From Paenibacillus sanguinis 2301083 = DSM 16941 (GTDB lineage: Bacteria > Bacillota > Bacilli > Paenibacillales > Paenibacillaceae): 64,000 bases of DNA. Position 1 is the first letter of the stretch, and each line of letters begins with the position of its first letter. Location: NCBI RefSeq assembly GCF_000374825.1, contig NZ_KB895382.1, forward strand, positions 124,001 through 188,000, written 5' to 3'. A model generated the notes under the pieces. That model was not told the DNA's origin. It searched no databases and was given only the letters and a program-made list of their open reading frames with translations. Position numbers and translations under genes: made by a program. Of this stretch, positions 17,870 to 26,567 are shown piece after piece.

Positions 17870-18084
17870 ACATATTTTCTCTGATGAAAATAATTTTCCT
17901 TTTGAAATGGATTATTCATGAAAATTATTTTTATATTACGCCTTCATCATAATGGATATAAGATTGATTTTCAAGGGGGCCCCTCCTATTTTGTCCAGAG
18001 AATATCTAACGTTTCCTTGAATTTTTGAACTTTGCATACTAAACTTAAACAAGCTGAATCCTGTGGGAGAGAGGAAGGATTGCA

Positions 18085-18519
18085 TTGACGGTTGATCTTG
18101 ATGCATATATTGAAAGGATAGAGGTGGCTTGGAGCAATTCATTTCGCAAAATGAAAAGCGAGTTGCTGCACCATCAGGAGCTTGGCCTAACCGGCCCTCA
18201 ATTCCAGATGTTGGGATTGATTGCTAGAAAGCAGGTTTGCAATGTCAGCTACTTGGCGGATAAGCTCGAGGTCAAACCTAGCGCGATTACGGTAATGATC
18301 GACCGGTTGGTTCAGAACGGCTACGTACATCGGCGGCATGATGAGCAAGATCGGCGTGCTGTGTTGTTATCGGTCACTGAACGAGGGGCCGAGGTGCTGG
18401 AGGAAGCGAAGAAGAAATCACGCGAAGTGCTGAAGCGTCAATTGTCGGTATTGACCGAGCAAGAGCTGGAAGCGATGATTACCATTATGGAGAAATTTTC
18501 AAGTGTGAACAAGCTTTAG
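18085..18519 (+). CDS. MarR-family transcriptional regulator
   Basis: 144 residues, winged helix. HTH around residues 50-80 (NVSYLADKLEVKPSAITVMIDRLVQNGYV) and the wing HRRHDEQDRRAVLLSVTERG, with DxRxxxL-type Asp and Arg. Helical ends form the dimer. TTG 18085 has GAGGAAGGA 5 nt upstream. It is followed by a decayed glycerol kinase gene, so its present target is unclear; the 215 bp before it carry no other gene. Confidence 0.9.
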   Translation: MTVDLDAYIERIEVAWSNSFRKMKSELLHHQELGLTGPQFQMLGLIARKQVCNVSYLADKLEVKPSAITVMIDRLVQNGYVHRRHDEQDRRAVLLSVTERGAEVLEEAKKKSREVLKRQLSVLTEQELEAMITIMEKFSSVNKL

Positions 18520-18645
18520 CTTGTCAGATGCATACTTAGGGCCGTTCAGGCTTTCCGAGGTTAACTGGCGGTTCTTTGCTTTATATAAAAGTAAGGAGCA
18601 AAACATTCGTAAGCGCTATTTCTGCTGCGAGAAGTCGGGAAATGA

Positions 18646-19159
<514 letters not shown>

Positions 19160-19161
<2 letters not shown>

Positions 19162-19876
19162 ACCTTTGGTCCGCATAACGCCAGTATGCCATGGTACCGA
19201 TCAGACCGCCAGCCCCGGTGACGGCGAGAATCAAGTAACTAATCCAATTCAGTGAAGCCAGTCCACTTCCCGGAGAAGTGAAAGGCAAGGTTTGCAATGT
19301 CGGCATAGCCCATGGTATATAAGGTCCTGCTGCACTGCTCCCCAGGCTTAGTGCAAGAATCAAGGTCAGGAAGACGAAGCCGATCGGAGCCAGCCAGCCA
19401 CGCGACAAGCTTGCCAGCAGGGCTACAACCGTACATAGCAGCACGCTAAATAGAGATGTCAGGGCAAAGGCCCCCAAGGCTTCTCCTATAAGATTCCATG
19501 AGAAATGGGGCAACTGGGCGACGGCTCCTAATCCCAGTGCGTAAATGAAGACGGCGATAGTAATCAGAAAGCAAGCTATAATCACGGTAGCGTATTTAGC
19601 CAGTACCAGATTAATTCTTGATACCGGTAAAGATAACAAGTCCTTTATCGTCCTGTCCGCATATTCCCGTCCATACAACCAGCTGGTGAGAAAGCCGAAC
19701 CCAACAGAGCCAAGAATGACAAATTTATAGGTTGCGCCTTGGAGATAGACCTGCCAGTCGGCTTTGCCAACCTCTTGAGAAACAATAAATATAAGGAAGA
19801 GCAACGTTAACCAGGGTACTAACGATCGACGTAACTTGTATACCTCAACACCCAGGGTGGACATAAAATGCTTCAT
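19160..19876 (-). CDS. ABC-2 type permease
   Basis: 238 residues with about six hydrophobic helices (for example [18 protein letters not shown] and [19 protein letters not shown]) and the [16 protein letters not shown] stretch common to ABC-2 permeases of bacitracin/lantibiotic-type exporters. ATG 19876 has GGAGGTGG 6 nt upstream and overlaps the ATPase stop (ATGA). Membrane partner of the next gene. Its 3' end borders the glpK remnant, but the reading frame looks complete. Confidence 0.85.
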
Positions 19877-20805
19877 TTGCAACCACCTCCGATCACGCCA
19901 ACCGTTCTGAGAAAATAGGATTCGAGATTTTCTTCTTCAACCTTGAGCAAGGTAGGCGATAAGTCGGCGTGCACTAATAGCTTGGCAATTTGCTCAGGCT
20001 GGCGAATGGCTTTTTCGCTCATAATTTCAAGGCCTCCCTGCTCGGATAACCGAACATCATATCCCTCTTGTGTCAGCATCCTCATCGCTTTTTCTTGAGA
20101 GGGTGTATCGACATCGACCCATAAATACTTGTTCAGCATTCTGTCCAGGTCCGCGGCACTCGCCTCCTGAATCAGCCGACCTTGATGAATAATACCAAAG
20201 CGGGATACCATCTTGGACATCTCTTCCAGAATGTGGCTTGATATAAAAATGGTGACGCCATGATTCAGTGCCAGATCTTGCAGCAGTTGGCGAACCTGAT
20301 AGATGCCAGCGGGATCAAGTCCGTTCGTCGGCTCGTCCAAAACAAGTATGCTCGGATTATGCATGAGCGCCTTGGCCAGTCCCAGCTTCTGAGCATTGCC
20401 TAACGAAAGGTTCTTTGCCTTTGTATGCTCATAGGAGGTCAGCTTAAGCTTGCTCATAACCTCATCGATGCATCGCTTGTCCGGAAGCCTTCTAAGTCGG
20501 CGCATCATCTCCAGGTTCTCTCTTACGGTGAAGGAGGGGTAGGCATATGGAGTTTCAACAAGGTAGCCTACATGATCCCATAAGTGGGGGTCGCCATTGA
20601 CTACCCTTTGCCCATTGAGATACACGCTGCCGGAAGAAGGCAAAACCATACCTAGCAGAAGCCGGATTATCGTGGTTTTGCCCGCGCCATTCAATCCCAA
20701 GAAACCGTAAATCTCCCCCTTGTCCACGGACAAGGAAATATCATCGATCACTATCTTGTCGCCATATTGCTTGATTAAACTTTGTGTCAAAATCATTTCA
20801 GGCAT
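19873..20805 (-). CDS. ABC transporter ATP-binding protein (BcrA-type)
   Basis: 310 residues. Walker A GLNGAGKTT, Walker B ILVLDEPTNGLD, switch His in SSHILEE. The signature is LSLGNAQ instead of LSGGQ, as in bacitracin-type exporter ATPases. A C-terminal domain of about 90 residues follows. ATG 20805 has AAGGAGTG 7-8 nt upstream. With the ABC-2 permease and the upstream two-component system it resembles a peptide-antibiotic or membrane-stress response module. Confidence 0.88.
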   Translation of the reverse strand: MPEMILTQSLIKQYGDKIVIDDISLSVDKGEIYGFLGLNGAGKTTIIRLLLGMVLPSSGSVYLNGQRVVNGDPHLWDHVGYLVETPYAYPSFTVRENLEMMRRLRRLPDKRCIDEVMSKLKLTSYEHTKAKNLSLGNAQKLGLAKALMHNPSILVLDEPTNGLDPAGIYQVRQLLQDLALNHGVTIFISSHILEEMSKMVSRFGIIHQGRLIQEASAADLDRMLNKYLWVDVDTPSQEKAMRMLTQEGYDVRLSEQGGLEIMSEKAIRQPEQIAKLLVHADLSPTLLKVEEENLESYFLRTVGVIGGGCK

Positions 20806-20900
20806 CCTCAGCACTCCTTACTTGTCATTGATCTGTATCTGTAGCCTCATCTTACAAGTATCGAGTAAACTGAATTTAAATGAGATTTACCGTTTATTTC

Positions 20901-22210
20901 CTATTGTTCATTTGGCAAAATTACAGTGAATGTTGTACCTTTGTCGATTTGGCTTTTTACACTGATCCTACCTCCATGCAGGTCTACAATTTTTTTGGCA
21001 ATGGATAAGCCAAGCCCACTGCCTTGATTCGTCCGTTCTCTGGTCGGGTCTGATTTGTAAAATCGCTCAAAGATGCGCTGTATATGCTCTTCCGGTATGC
21101 CCTTGCCCGTATCCGAAATCTCCACGGTCAGCCCCTTCTTTCGTGAATGTAGCTCCACACGGATTTGCCCATCCTCAGGGGTGAATTTAATGGCATTATG
21201 GATCAGATTGACCCAAACCTGGCTCATTCTTTGTTCATCCAATGTACAGTGTATCTCTTCCAGATCGGCCTCTACGGCAATAGTTTCCCTCTCCACTGGG
21301 GTTCGCAAGCCAGGATGAGGTTTCTGAGTTGGTTATCCAGCCTGTATGGTGCTGACTCCAGCATCAAATTTTCTGAATCCAATACAGCTAGCTGCAGCAA
21401 GCTTTCACTCAGCCTGGACAATCGCAAGCTTTCAGCTTCAATAATCCCCAGGTAGAGTTGCCTTTCTTCCAAACATATGGTCTGTTCATTTTGCAGAACT
21501 ATCGCAAACCCGCGGATGGATGCCAAGGGTGATTGAATCTCATGGGAGACGTTAGAGATAAACTCCTGGCGCATATTTTCGAGCTGCTCAAGGTCAGCTG
21601 CCATGTTATTAACGCTTTTAACCAAGTCTTTCAGGGAGCCGTTATTTTCAAGCTCATCTCCCAGCCGGGCTTTATAATTTCCATGGGCAATATTCTCTAA
21701 CACCCGAATGACCGCTGCCAGCAAATTCACCGTTTTGGTAAGATGGCCGTACTTCAAATAATGACCGACAAGCAGCAGCAAGAGAACCCCTAACAGTACC
21801 TTCAACACCTGACTCATGAGCGGGAATTGGCTTGGCCCCACTCCTATGGAGAAATACAACATCCCGGTGAAGAATCCGGCCAAGGCGCTGCACCCGATCA
21901 AAGCAACCAGGACCATAAGGACGAGGACAATTCCTTGAAGCCAATAATTTTTCCTGAAATTTTCTGTTCCGAATCCGTCTCTTAGCCGCGTATATCTCTT
22001 GATCAGGAGCAGTAAGAAGAACCATATGGCCACAACAAGAAGGGAGAAGGAGAACGTCGGCTTCCCTAACATTTTGAAGCCCATAATTGAACTGCTCATC
22101 ATGTGAAGCATATACGCAATGGTAAAGGAAGCCAAGAAGCTGATCAGCAGGGTAACCCAGACATTAATGCGAAGAAGGTTGTGTCTTCTGGTGTGTCGTT
22201 GAGGTATCAT
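20901..22210 (-). pseudogene. Sensor histidine kinase split by a frameshift
   Basis: Two ORFs give one kinase. 22210-21272 encodes two N-terminal membrane helices plus two more, a HAMP-like linker and the phosphoacceptor SNVSHEIQSPLASIRGF. 21308-20901 encodes the ATPase part: N box NLIHNAIKFTP, G1 ISDTGKGIPE, F box RIFERFYKSD, G2 GSGLGLSIAKK. The shift is near 21287-21289, a CCC run on the plus strand; one more G on the coding strand would restore the frame. ATG 22210 overlaps the regulator stop (ATGA). Either a recent mutation or a sequencing error. Confidence 0.85.
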
Positions 22211-22881
22211 TCCGGCGCCTCCAGGCAATAACCTAGTCCACGCGCAGTTTTGATCGCAAAGCCATGCTCTGACGCCGGGAATTTCTGGCGCAGCCGGTTA
22301 ATGTGCACGTCCAGGGTGCGTTCATTTCCTTCAAACTCATACCCCCAAATTTCTGTAATGAGCTGATCCCGGGACAGAGTTCTATTAGGCTGGCTAGCCA
22401 ATTTGAATAGCAGTTCAAATTCCTTCAGCGGCAAGAACAAGGTCGAGTTGCCCAAGGTAATTTCATAGTTCTTGCGATCCATGAATAATTCACCAATGCT
22501 TACCGTTTGGGAGGATACTATTTGATAACGGCGTAACAAGGCCTTCACCCTCATGACCAATTCCATAGGCTCCACTGGCTTGACCAGGTAGTCATCTGTG
22601 CCGGACTGAAATCCTTTTACTTTTTGCTGAATGTCCCCCTTGGCTGTAAGCATTAATAGCGGGAGGCTGTAATGTTTTCGCAGCTCCTGGCACAGCTCCC
22701 ATCCATCCATATTTGGCATCATAACATCAAGGATGACCAGATCGGCTTTGACCGTTGCCAACAGGCCAAGAGCTTCAAGCCCGTCGTTGGCTTCGTAAGC
22801 CGTGCAACCTTCCCGTTCCAGTATCGTCCGAACCAGCCTGCGAAAATGGACATCATCATCTACGATCAGGATTTTATTCAT
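22207..22881 (-). CDS. OmpR/PhoB-family response regulator
   Basis: 224 residues. Receiver domain with acidic DDD at 8-10, phospho-Asp D52 (VILDVMMPNMDG), LTAKG and K in DDYLVKPVEP. A winged-helix DNA-binding domain follows (NRTLSRDQLITEIWGYEFEGNERTLDVHINRLRQKF). It is cotranscribed with the kinase and likely with the ABC exporter genes downstream. A 190-bp gap separates it from the divergent TetR gene. Confidence 0.93.
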   Translation of the reverse strand: MNKILIVDDDVHFRRLVRTILEREGCTAYEANDGLEALGLLATVKADLVILDVMMPNMDGWELCQELRKHYSLPLLMLTAKGDIQQKVKGFQSGTDDYLVKPVEPMELVMRVKALLRRYQIVSSQTVSIGELFMDRKNYEITLGNSTLFLPLKEFELLFKLASQPNRTLSRDQLITEIWGYEFEGNERTLDVHINRLRQKFPASEHGFAIKTARGLGYCLEAPE

Positions 22882-22947
22882 GGGTAGTCTTCACGATCGC
22901 TAAGCTTGCGTATGTTTTTTTCATATGCTCACACCTCTTTTTTTGAT

Positions 22948-22966
22948 AAAGTGCAATTTGTACTTT
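22948..22966. promoter_or_regulatory. Putative TetR operator 1
   Basis: AAAGTGCAATTTGTACTTT, an inverted repeat with 9-bp arms (one mismatch) around a central T. It resembles the second site 50 bp downstream and lies in the gap between the response regulator and the TetR gene. Confidence 0.6.
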
Positions 22967-22997
22967 ATTTCAAACAAATTATAGCTCTTTTGGATTT

Positions 22998-23016
22998 AAA
23001 GTACAATGTGTATCTT
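22998..23016. promoter_or_regulatory. Putative TetR operator 2
   Basis: AAAGTACAATGTGTATCTT, a looser copy of operator 1, 56 bp before the TetR start codon. Centre-to-centre distance of the two sites is 50 bp, close to five helical turns. Confidence 0.55.
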
Positions 23017-23071
23017 AATTATGCTAAAATAAACGCAGATTCAAGAAGCAGAAACAGGAGGAATAATCCCT

Positions 23072-23662
23072 ATGGCGGCAAAGCGAAGAAGAGGAGAACA
23101 ACTGGAGACAGCTATTCTGGAAGCTGCTTACAACATTCTGTGCACTTCCGGATATGAGCTGATGACGTTTCAGAATGTGGCCAAGCAAGCAGGAACGAGC
23201 AGAACCGTGCTGTATGGCCGTTATAGCGATAAGGTGGGGCTTCTGTATGCCCTGGTTCAATTTCGGTTCACTCAGGCGCATGGTGGGAACATGGTAGATC
23301 TGGTGCGGGAGCAAGGCAGCTTGCGCGAAGATTTGCTGAGTGTCGTCAAGCTGTATCAGGAGTTTTTGACTACGGTAGGCGCGGAGTTGATGGGGGCCAT
23401 TTTGTTTGAATTGAGTGTGAAGAATGTACAACTCCAGCGCTTATCGTTGCTTGGCCGGGACAGCAATATCGAGATGATGCAAAAGATACAGGAATTTGCC
23501 AAACGAAGAGGGGAAATCCACCATGAATTTACCAACAGGCAAATGAGCTTGCCCTTTGATTTGTTGCGCTTTGAGAATATGGTTAGAGGAGGAGACGTTA
23601 CGGAGAACTATTTGATGGAACTGGTGGATGAGGTACTGTTGCCAGTTTATTTGAATACTTAG
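23072..23662 (+). CDS. TetR-family transcriptional regulator
   Basis: 196 residues. N-terminal HTH (about 13-60) with LETAILEAAYNILCTSGYELMTFQNVAKQAGTS split over helices 1-3 and RTVLYGRYSDKVGLLYAL as recognition part. The C-terminal ligand domain is not assignable. ATG 23072 has AGGAGGAA 9 nt upstream. Twin inverted repeats before it suggest autorepression, and the site could also touch the divergent response regulator promoter. Confidence 0.92.
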   Translation: MAAKRRRGEQLETAILEAAYNILCTSGYELMTFQNVAKQAGTSRTVLYGRYSDKVGLLYALVQFRFTQAHGGNMVDLVREQGSLREDLLSVVKLYQEFLTTVGAELMGAILFELSVKNVQLQRLSLLGRDSNIEMMQKIQEFAKRRGEIHHEFTNRQMSLPFDLLRFENMVRGGDVTENYLMELVDEVLLPVYLNT

Positions 23663-23699
23663 ATAAAGTGGCGATTACTATGCCAGGCAAAACAAAAAA

Positions 23700-23737
23700 C
23701 CTTCTCTTTCTCCCGTTAAACGGGATGAAAAAGAAGG
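23700..23737 (-). terminator. Terminator of gerE
   Basis: The stem with CCCG/CGGG at the loop (23712-23724) and CCTTCT/AGAAGG at the base is followed on the minus strand by TTTTTTGTTTTG. It can also act on the converging TetR transcript. Confidence 0.8.
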
Positions 23738-23772
23738 CTTGCGGTTCCCCGGAATGAGTTTTGAGGCACCTG

Positions 23773-23997
23773 TCAGATTTTCAGCTCCCCAAGCTTGATT
23801 AGCTCGACTACCGCCTGTGCACGACCTTTGACGTTCAATTTTTGCATCACATTAGAGATATGATTACGAACGGTTTTCTCGCTGATAAACAATTGCCCGG
23901 CAATGTCGCGCGTCGTTTTATCCTGTACGAGAAGTTCGAAGACCTCTCGCTCACGATGAGTTAACAGAAATTTGCTGTTACGATCGCTGCTTTTCAA
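23773..23997 (-). CDS. gerE: GerE, late spore-coat transcription regulator
   Basis: 74 residues, the exact length of B. subtilis GerE, a LuxR-type HTH that acts in the mother cell with sigma-K on coat and crust genes. The core REREVFELLVQDKTT and FISEKTVRNHISNVMQKL are hallmark parts. TTG 23997 has AAGGAGGGGTGAC upstream at slightly long spacing. It stands alone with its own terminator. The spore-surface glycan genes at 1-12 kb are plausible members of its regulon; that is inference. Confidence 0.95.
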   Translation of the reverse strand: MKSSDRNSKFLLTHREREVFELLVQDKTTRDIAGQLFISEKTVRNHISNVMQKLNVKGRAQAVVELIKLGELKI

Positions 23998-24112
23998 AAT
24001 GCGTCACCCCTCCTTGCTCGGGTTTTGTGGTTTTAACAAGGTTAAGGGATACAGTCAAGACATAGTATGAAAAGCGAACGAAATTGGTGCGATGACTATA
24101 TAAAAATAGGCA

Positions 24113-24445
24113 TCAGCAGCTTGGTGGGGGAGCTAGCTCGATCCATTCCGTTGCCCAATCCTGAATTTCGGCAAATACAGGGGCGAGCGCCATGCCCCTG
24201 CTCGTCAATGAATATTCTATACGGACAGGCTTCTCAGGATAGACAATTCGCTGAATTACCCCCTCCTCCTCTAACTCCTTCAATCTTTCGGATAACATTT
24301 TGCCACTCAAATTGGATAGTGAATTCTCAATTTCAATAAATCGTTTAGGGCCATCCAGCAATTTGTATACAATGAATGTAGTCCAACGTTTGCTAAGCAA
24401 TTCAACTGCTTTTTCAAACCGGGGACACATGGACGAAGTGTTCAT
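24113..24445 (-). CDS. HxlR-family transcriptional regulator
   Basis: 110 residues, winged helix: CPRFEKAVELLSKRWTTFIVYKLLDG, RFIEIENSLSNLSGKMLSERLKELEEEG and the wing VYPEKPVRIEYSLTSRG match HxlR/YodB-type regulators, including the early Cys (C6) that acts as redox or electrophile sensor in YodB. ATG 24445 has GAGGTG 6 nt upstream. It is divergent from the FAD-monooxygenase / GTP cyclohydrolase / RibD genes and probably controls them. Confidence 0.9.
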   Translation of the reverse strand: MNTSSMCPRFEKAVELLSKRWTTFIVYKLLDGPKRFIEIENSLSNLSGKMLSERLKELEEEGVIQRIVYPEKPVRIEYSLTSRGMALAPVFAEIQDWATEWIELAPPPSC

Positions 24446-24502
24446 TCTGTTCACCTCACTTAATAGGAATAAAGCTTACCTTTACAAAAATTATATAATT
24501 AC

Positions 24503-24549
24503 TTGACGAAATATACAATATAAAATAAACTAAGTTACATAAAGTAACT
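24503..24549 (+). promoter_or_regulatory. Promoter and operator of the monooxygenase-ribA-ribD operon
   Basis: TTGACG (24503-24508), 17-bp spacer, TAAACT (24526-24531). Overlapping the start region is a perfect palindrome AGTTAC-ATAAA-GTAACT (24533-24549), a likely HxlR site. Confidence 0.55.
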
Positions 24550-24558
24550 AAATGATTT

Positions 24559-24582
24559 GAAGTATGTTATGAAGTATGTTAT
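24559..24582 (+). repeat. Tandem 12-bp direct repeat
   Basis: GAAGTATGTTAT occurs twice back to back in the 5' leader of the monooxygenase gene, just after the palindrome. Could be a second regulator site or a slippage product. Confidence 0.7.
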
Positions 24583-24668
24583 TGAATTGAATAAATTGGC
24601 GTGCTTATGAGCCATGCTTTGGGCAATTTGGATTTAGAGTTGCGGTTTGCCCAGGAGGGACAGCTACT

Positions 24669-25763
24669 ATGAACAAGAATGTGGATGTATGTGTAATTGG
24701 TGCAGGGCCTGGCGGGGCGTTATTATCTTATTTATTGGCTAAGTCAGGTATCTCCGTTGCCTTGTTAGAGAAGCAAATGACGCTAGGCAAGGCATTTCGG
24801 GGAGAGATTCTGAATAGCGATGGCGTTGCGGTGTTGAACAAGCATGAGGTCATGTCTCGCTTTGAGGACGGGGCCATCTTGCCATTAGAGCATATTGAGT
24901 ATTGGCTCAATGGCAAGCTTGTTAAGCTGCTGCTGCCCGCTATGTCTGAAGGTAATGTCGGCATTCATGTACCTCAGGCAGATTTGCTGGATGCGCTAAT
25001 TAAAGGGGCAAGCCAATACCCTGACTTCACATTGCATACTGGAGTGACGGTAAGCCGTTTGGTACAGGATGAGGATGGTTATTACCATGGAATCTTGGCG
25101 TTTGATGGAACTGGAGAAGAAATGCTGCTGCATTGCCGGGTGATTGTGGGTGCTGATGGCAGATACTCTACCGTGCGCAGACAAGCGAATATACCTGCCA
25201 TGATTCGCAATCACGGTTATGATCTGTTGTGGGCGCGCATACCTGCTCCGCCAGGCTGGAAGCCGATCATTCGCTCTGCTATTGTGAACAATCAGCAACT
25301 GCATTTGTTCACACAAGCAAGAGGACACATTCAAATTGGCTGGAATATTGAACAAGATTCCTACCCGAAGCTGCGTAAACAATCATTTGAACCTTTTATT
25401 ACAACGCTAATCCAGGCTTTTCCTGATCTTGAGCACCAGGTAAGGCAATATATCAAGTCATGGAATGATTTTGTGTTGCTTGATATATTCAGCAGCCAAG
25501 CGGATACTTGGACCAAGGATGGGCTTGTACTGATCGGGGATGCTGCCCATACCATGACTCCGACAGGGGCATTTGGACTTAATGAGGCCTTGCGTGATGC
25601 GGATTGGCTTGCGGATCATTTAACACAGGGCTTGCAGGGGGATCTCCTTGATAAAGACTGGCTCAAGCAGGTAGAGCAAGTGCGCCGTCAGGCGGTAGAG
25701 GTATTACAGCAAGAGCAATTAATCATGGAACAAACCTATCAACAGAACTTTTATGTAGGATAA
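24669..25763 (+). CDS. FAD-dependent monooxygenase (PHBH/UbiH fold)
   Basis: 364 residues. FAD dinucleotide loop VIGAGPGGALLSYLLAKSG at the N-terminus, the DG motif GADGRYSTVRRQ near 165 and the second FAD motif LIGDAAHTMTPTGAFGLNEA near 290. These mark group A aromatic hydroxylases that use NAD(P)H and O2. ATG 24669 has AGGAGGGA upstream. It leads an operon with GTP cyclohydrolase II and RibD, so its substrate may be a pyrimidine or flavin-type ring; that is inference. A housekeeping role elsewhere is possible. Confidence 0.88.
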   Translation: MNKNVDVCVIGAGPGGALLSYLLAKSGISVALLEKQMTLGKAFRGEILNSDGVAVLNKHEVMSRFEDGAILPLEHIEYWLNGKLVKLLLPAMSEGNVGIHVPQADLLDALIKGASQYPDFTLHTGVTVSRLVQDEDGYYHGILAFDGTGEEMLLHCRVIVGADGRYSTVRRQANIPAMIRNHGYDLLWARIPAPPGWKPIIRSAIVNNQQLHLFTQARGHIQIGWNIEQDSYPKLRKQSFEPFITTLIQAFPDLEHQVRQYIKSWNDFVLLDIFSSQADTWTKDGLVLIGDAAHTMTPTGAFGLNEALRDADWLADHLTQGLQGDLLDKDWLKQVEQVRRQAVEVLQQEQLIMEQTYQQNFYVG

Positions 25764-25787
25764 GCAGATAAGAAAGGTGTGTTAAAC

Positions 25788-26567
25788 ATGCTACAGAACG
25801 ATACTCAACATGCACTAAATGTGCTTAAAAATAAAGTTCATACGATTCCTTCGCCCGATGCTACAAGTGTTATAGTTGGCCCGATCAAGCTACCTGTCAA
25901 TTTGGACGGGGAGACCGTGGAATTCCAATGGTATACCTGGCTGTCTGTTCATGACAAAGCAGAAAGAGAAAGATATGCCTCGTATACTCCAGAAGAAATA
26001 ATCGCCTTGATGCCGTCACTGCAACTTGCAGAAGGTCAACAATCAAGCGTGCTTGTATATGGAAATTTTGAACAAGATCCATATGCCCTGATTCGGATGC
26101 ATAGCATTTGCCATACGGGTGATATCTTTGGCAGTAAACGTTGCGACTGTGGATATCAGTTGCGTCAATCCATGAAGCTTATAGTTGAGCACGGAACAGG
26201 CGCCATATTCTATCTGGCCAATCACGAAGGCAGAGGCATTGGCTTGCTTAGCAAATCCATGGCCTATATCCTCCAGGAAGAGGGTCTTGATACCGTAGAG
26301 GCTAACCTTGTACTAGGCTTTGCTGATGATGCCCGCCAGTACACAGATGCTATCAGCATTTTACAATATTTAAGACAAAAGCCCGTTACTTTAATTACTA
26401 ATAATCCTCGGAAAATGGAGGCATTACGCGCATCGGGGATGAATATATCGGGTAGAGTGCCCCTTTGGGGAGATATCTCCGAATACAATGTGAAATATCT
26501 ACAAACCAAAGTGAACCGCTCGGGGCATTATACTCAAAATGAAGGGATACTAAACGAATATGCATGA
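25788..26567 (+). CDS. ribA: GTP cyclohydrolase II, variant with N-terminal extension
   Basis: 259 residues. The C-terminal 180 hold the GCHII core: zinc Cys in HSICHTGDIFGSKRCDCGYQL split as CHTG and CDCG, then EGRGIGLLSKSMAYILQEEG with the catalytic Tyr, DTVEANLVLGF and LITNNPRKMEAL. Usual RQEGRGIGL is NHEGRGIGL here. About 75 extra N-terminal residues are not part of standard RibA and there is no RibB domain, unlike the RibBA fusion of Bacillus. ATG 25788 follows AGAAAGGTG. It overlaps ribD by 8 nt. Confidence 0.9.
   Translation: MLQNDTQHALNVLKNKVHTIPSPDATSVIVGPIKLPVNLDGETVEFQWYTWLSVHDKAERERYASYTPEEIIALMPSLQLAEGQQSSVLVYGNFEQDPYALIRMHSICHTGDIFGSKRCDCGYQLRQSMKLIVEHGTGAIFYLANHEGRGIGLLSKSMAYILQEEGLDTVEANLVLGFADDARQYTDAISILQYLRQKPVTLITNNPRKMEALRASGMNISGRVPLWGDISEYNVKYLQTKVNRSGHYTQNEGILNEYA

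Noticed and set aside
17434-18084. Small RNA gene in the repeat pair
   Set aside because: Hairpins are present, but no promoter or terminator frames them independently of the element.
24446-25787. FMN riboswitch for the ribA-ribD genes
   Set aside because: No RFN-type conserved helices seen in the leader or before ribA; the genes follow a coding operon with a protein-operator-like palindrome.
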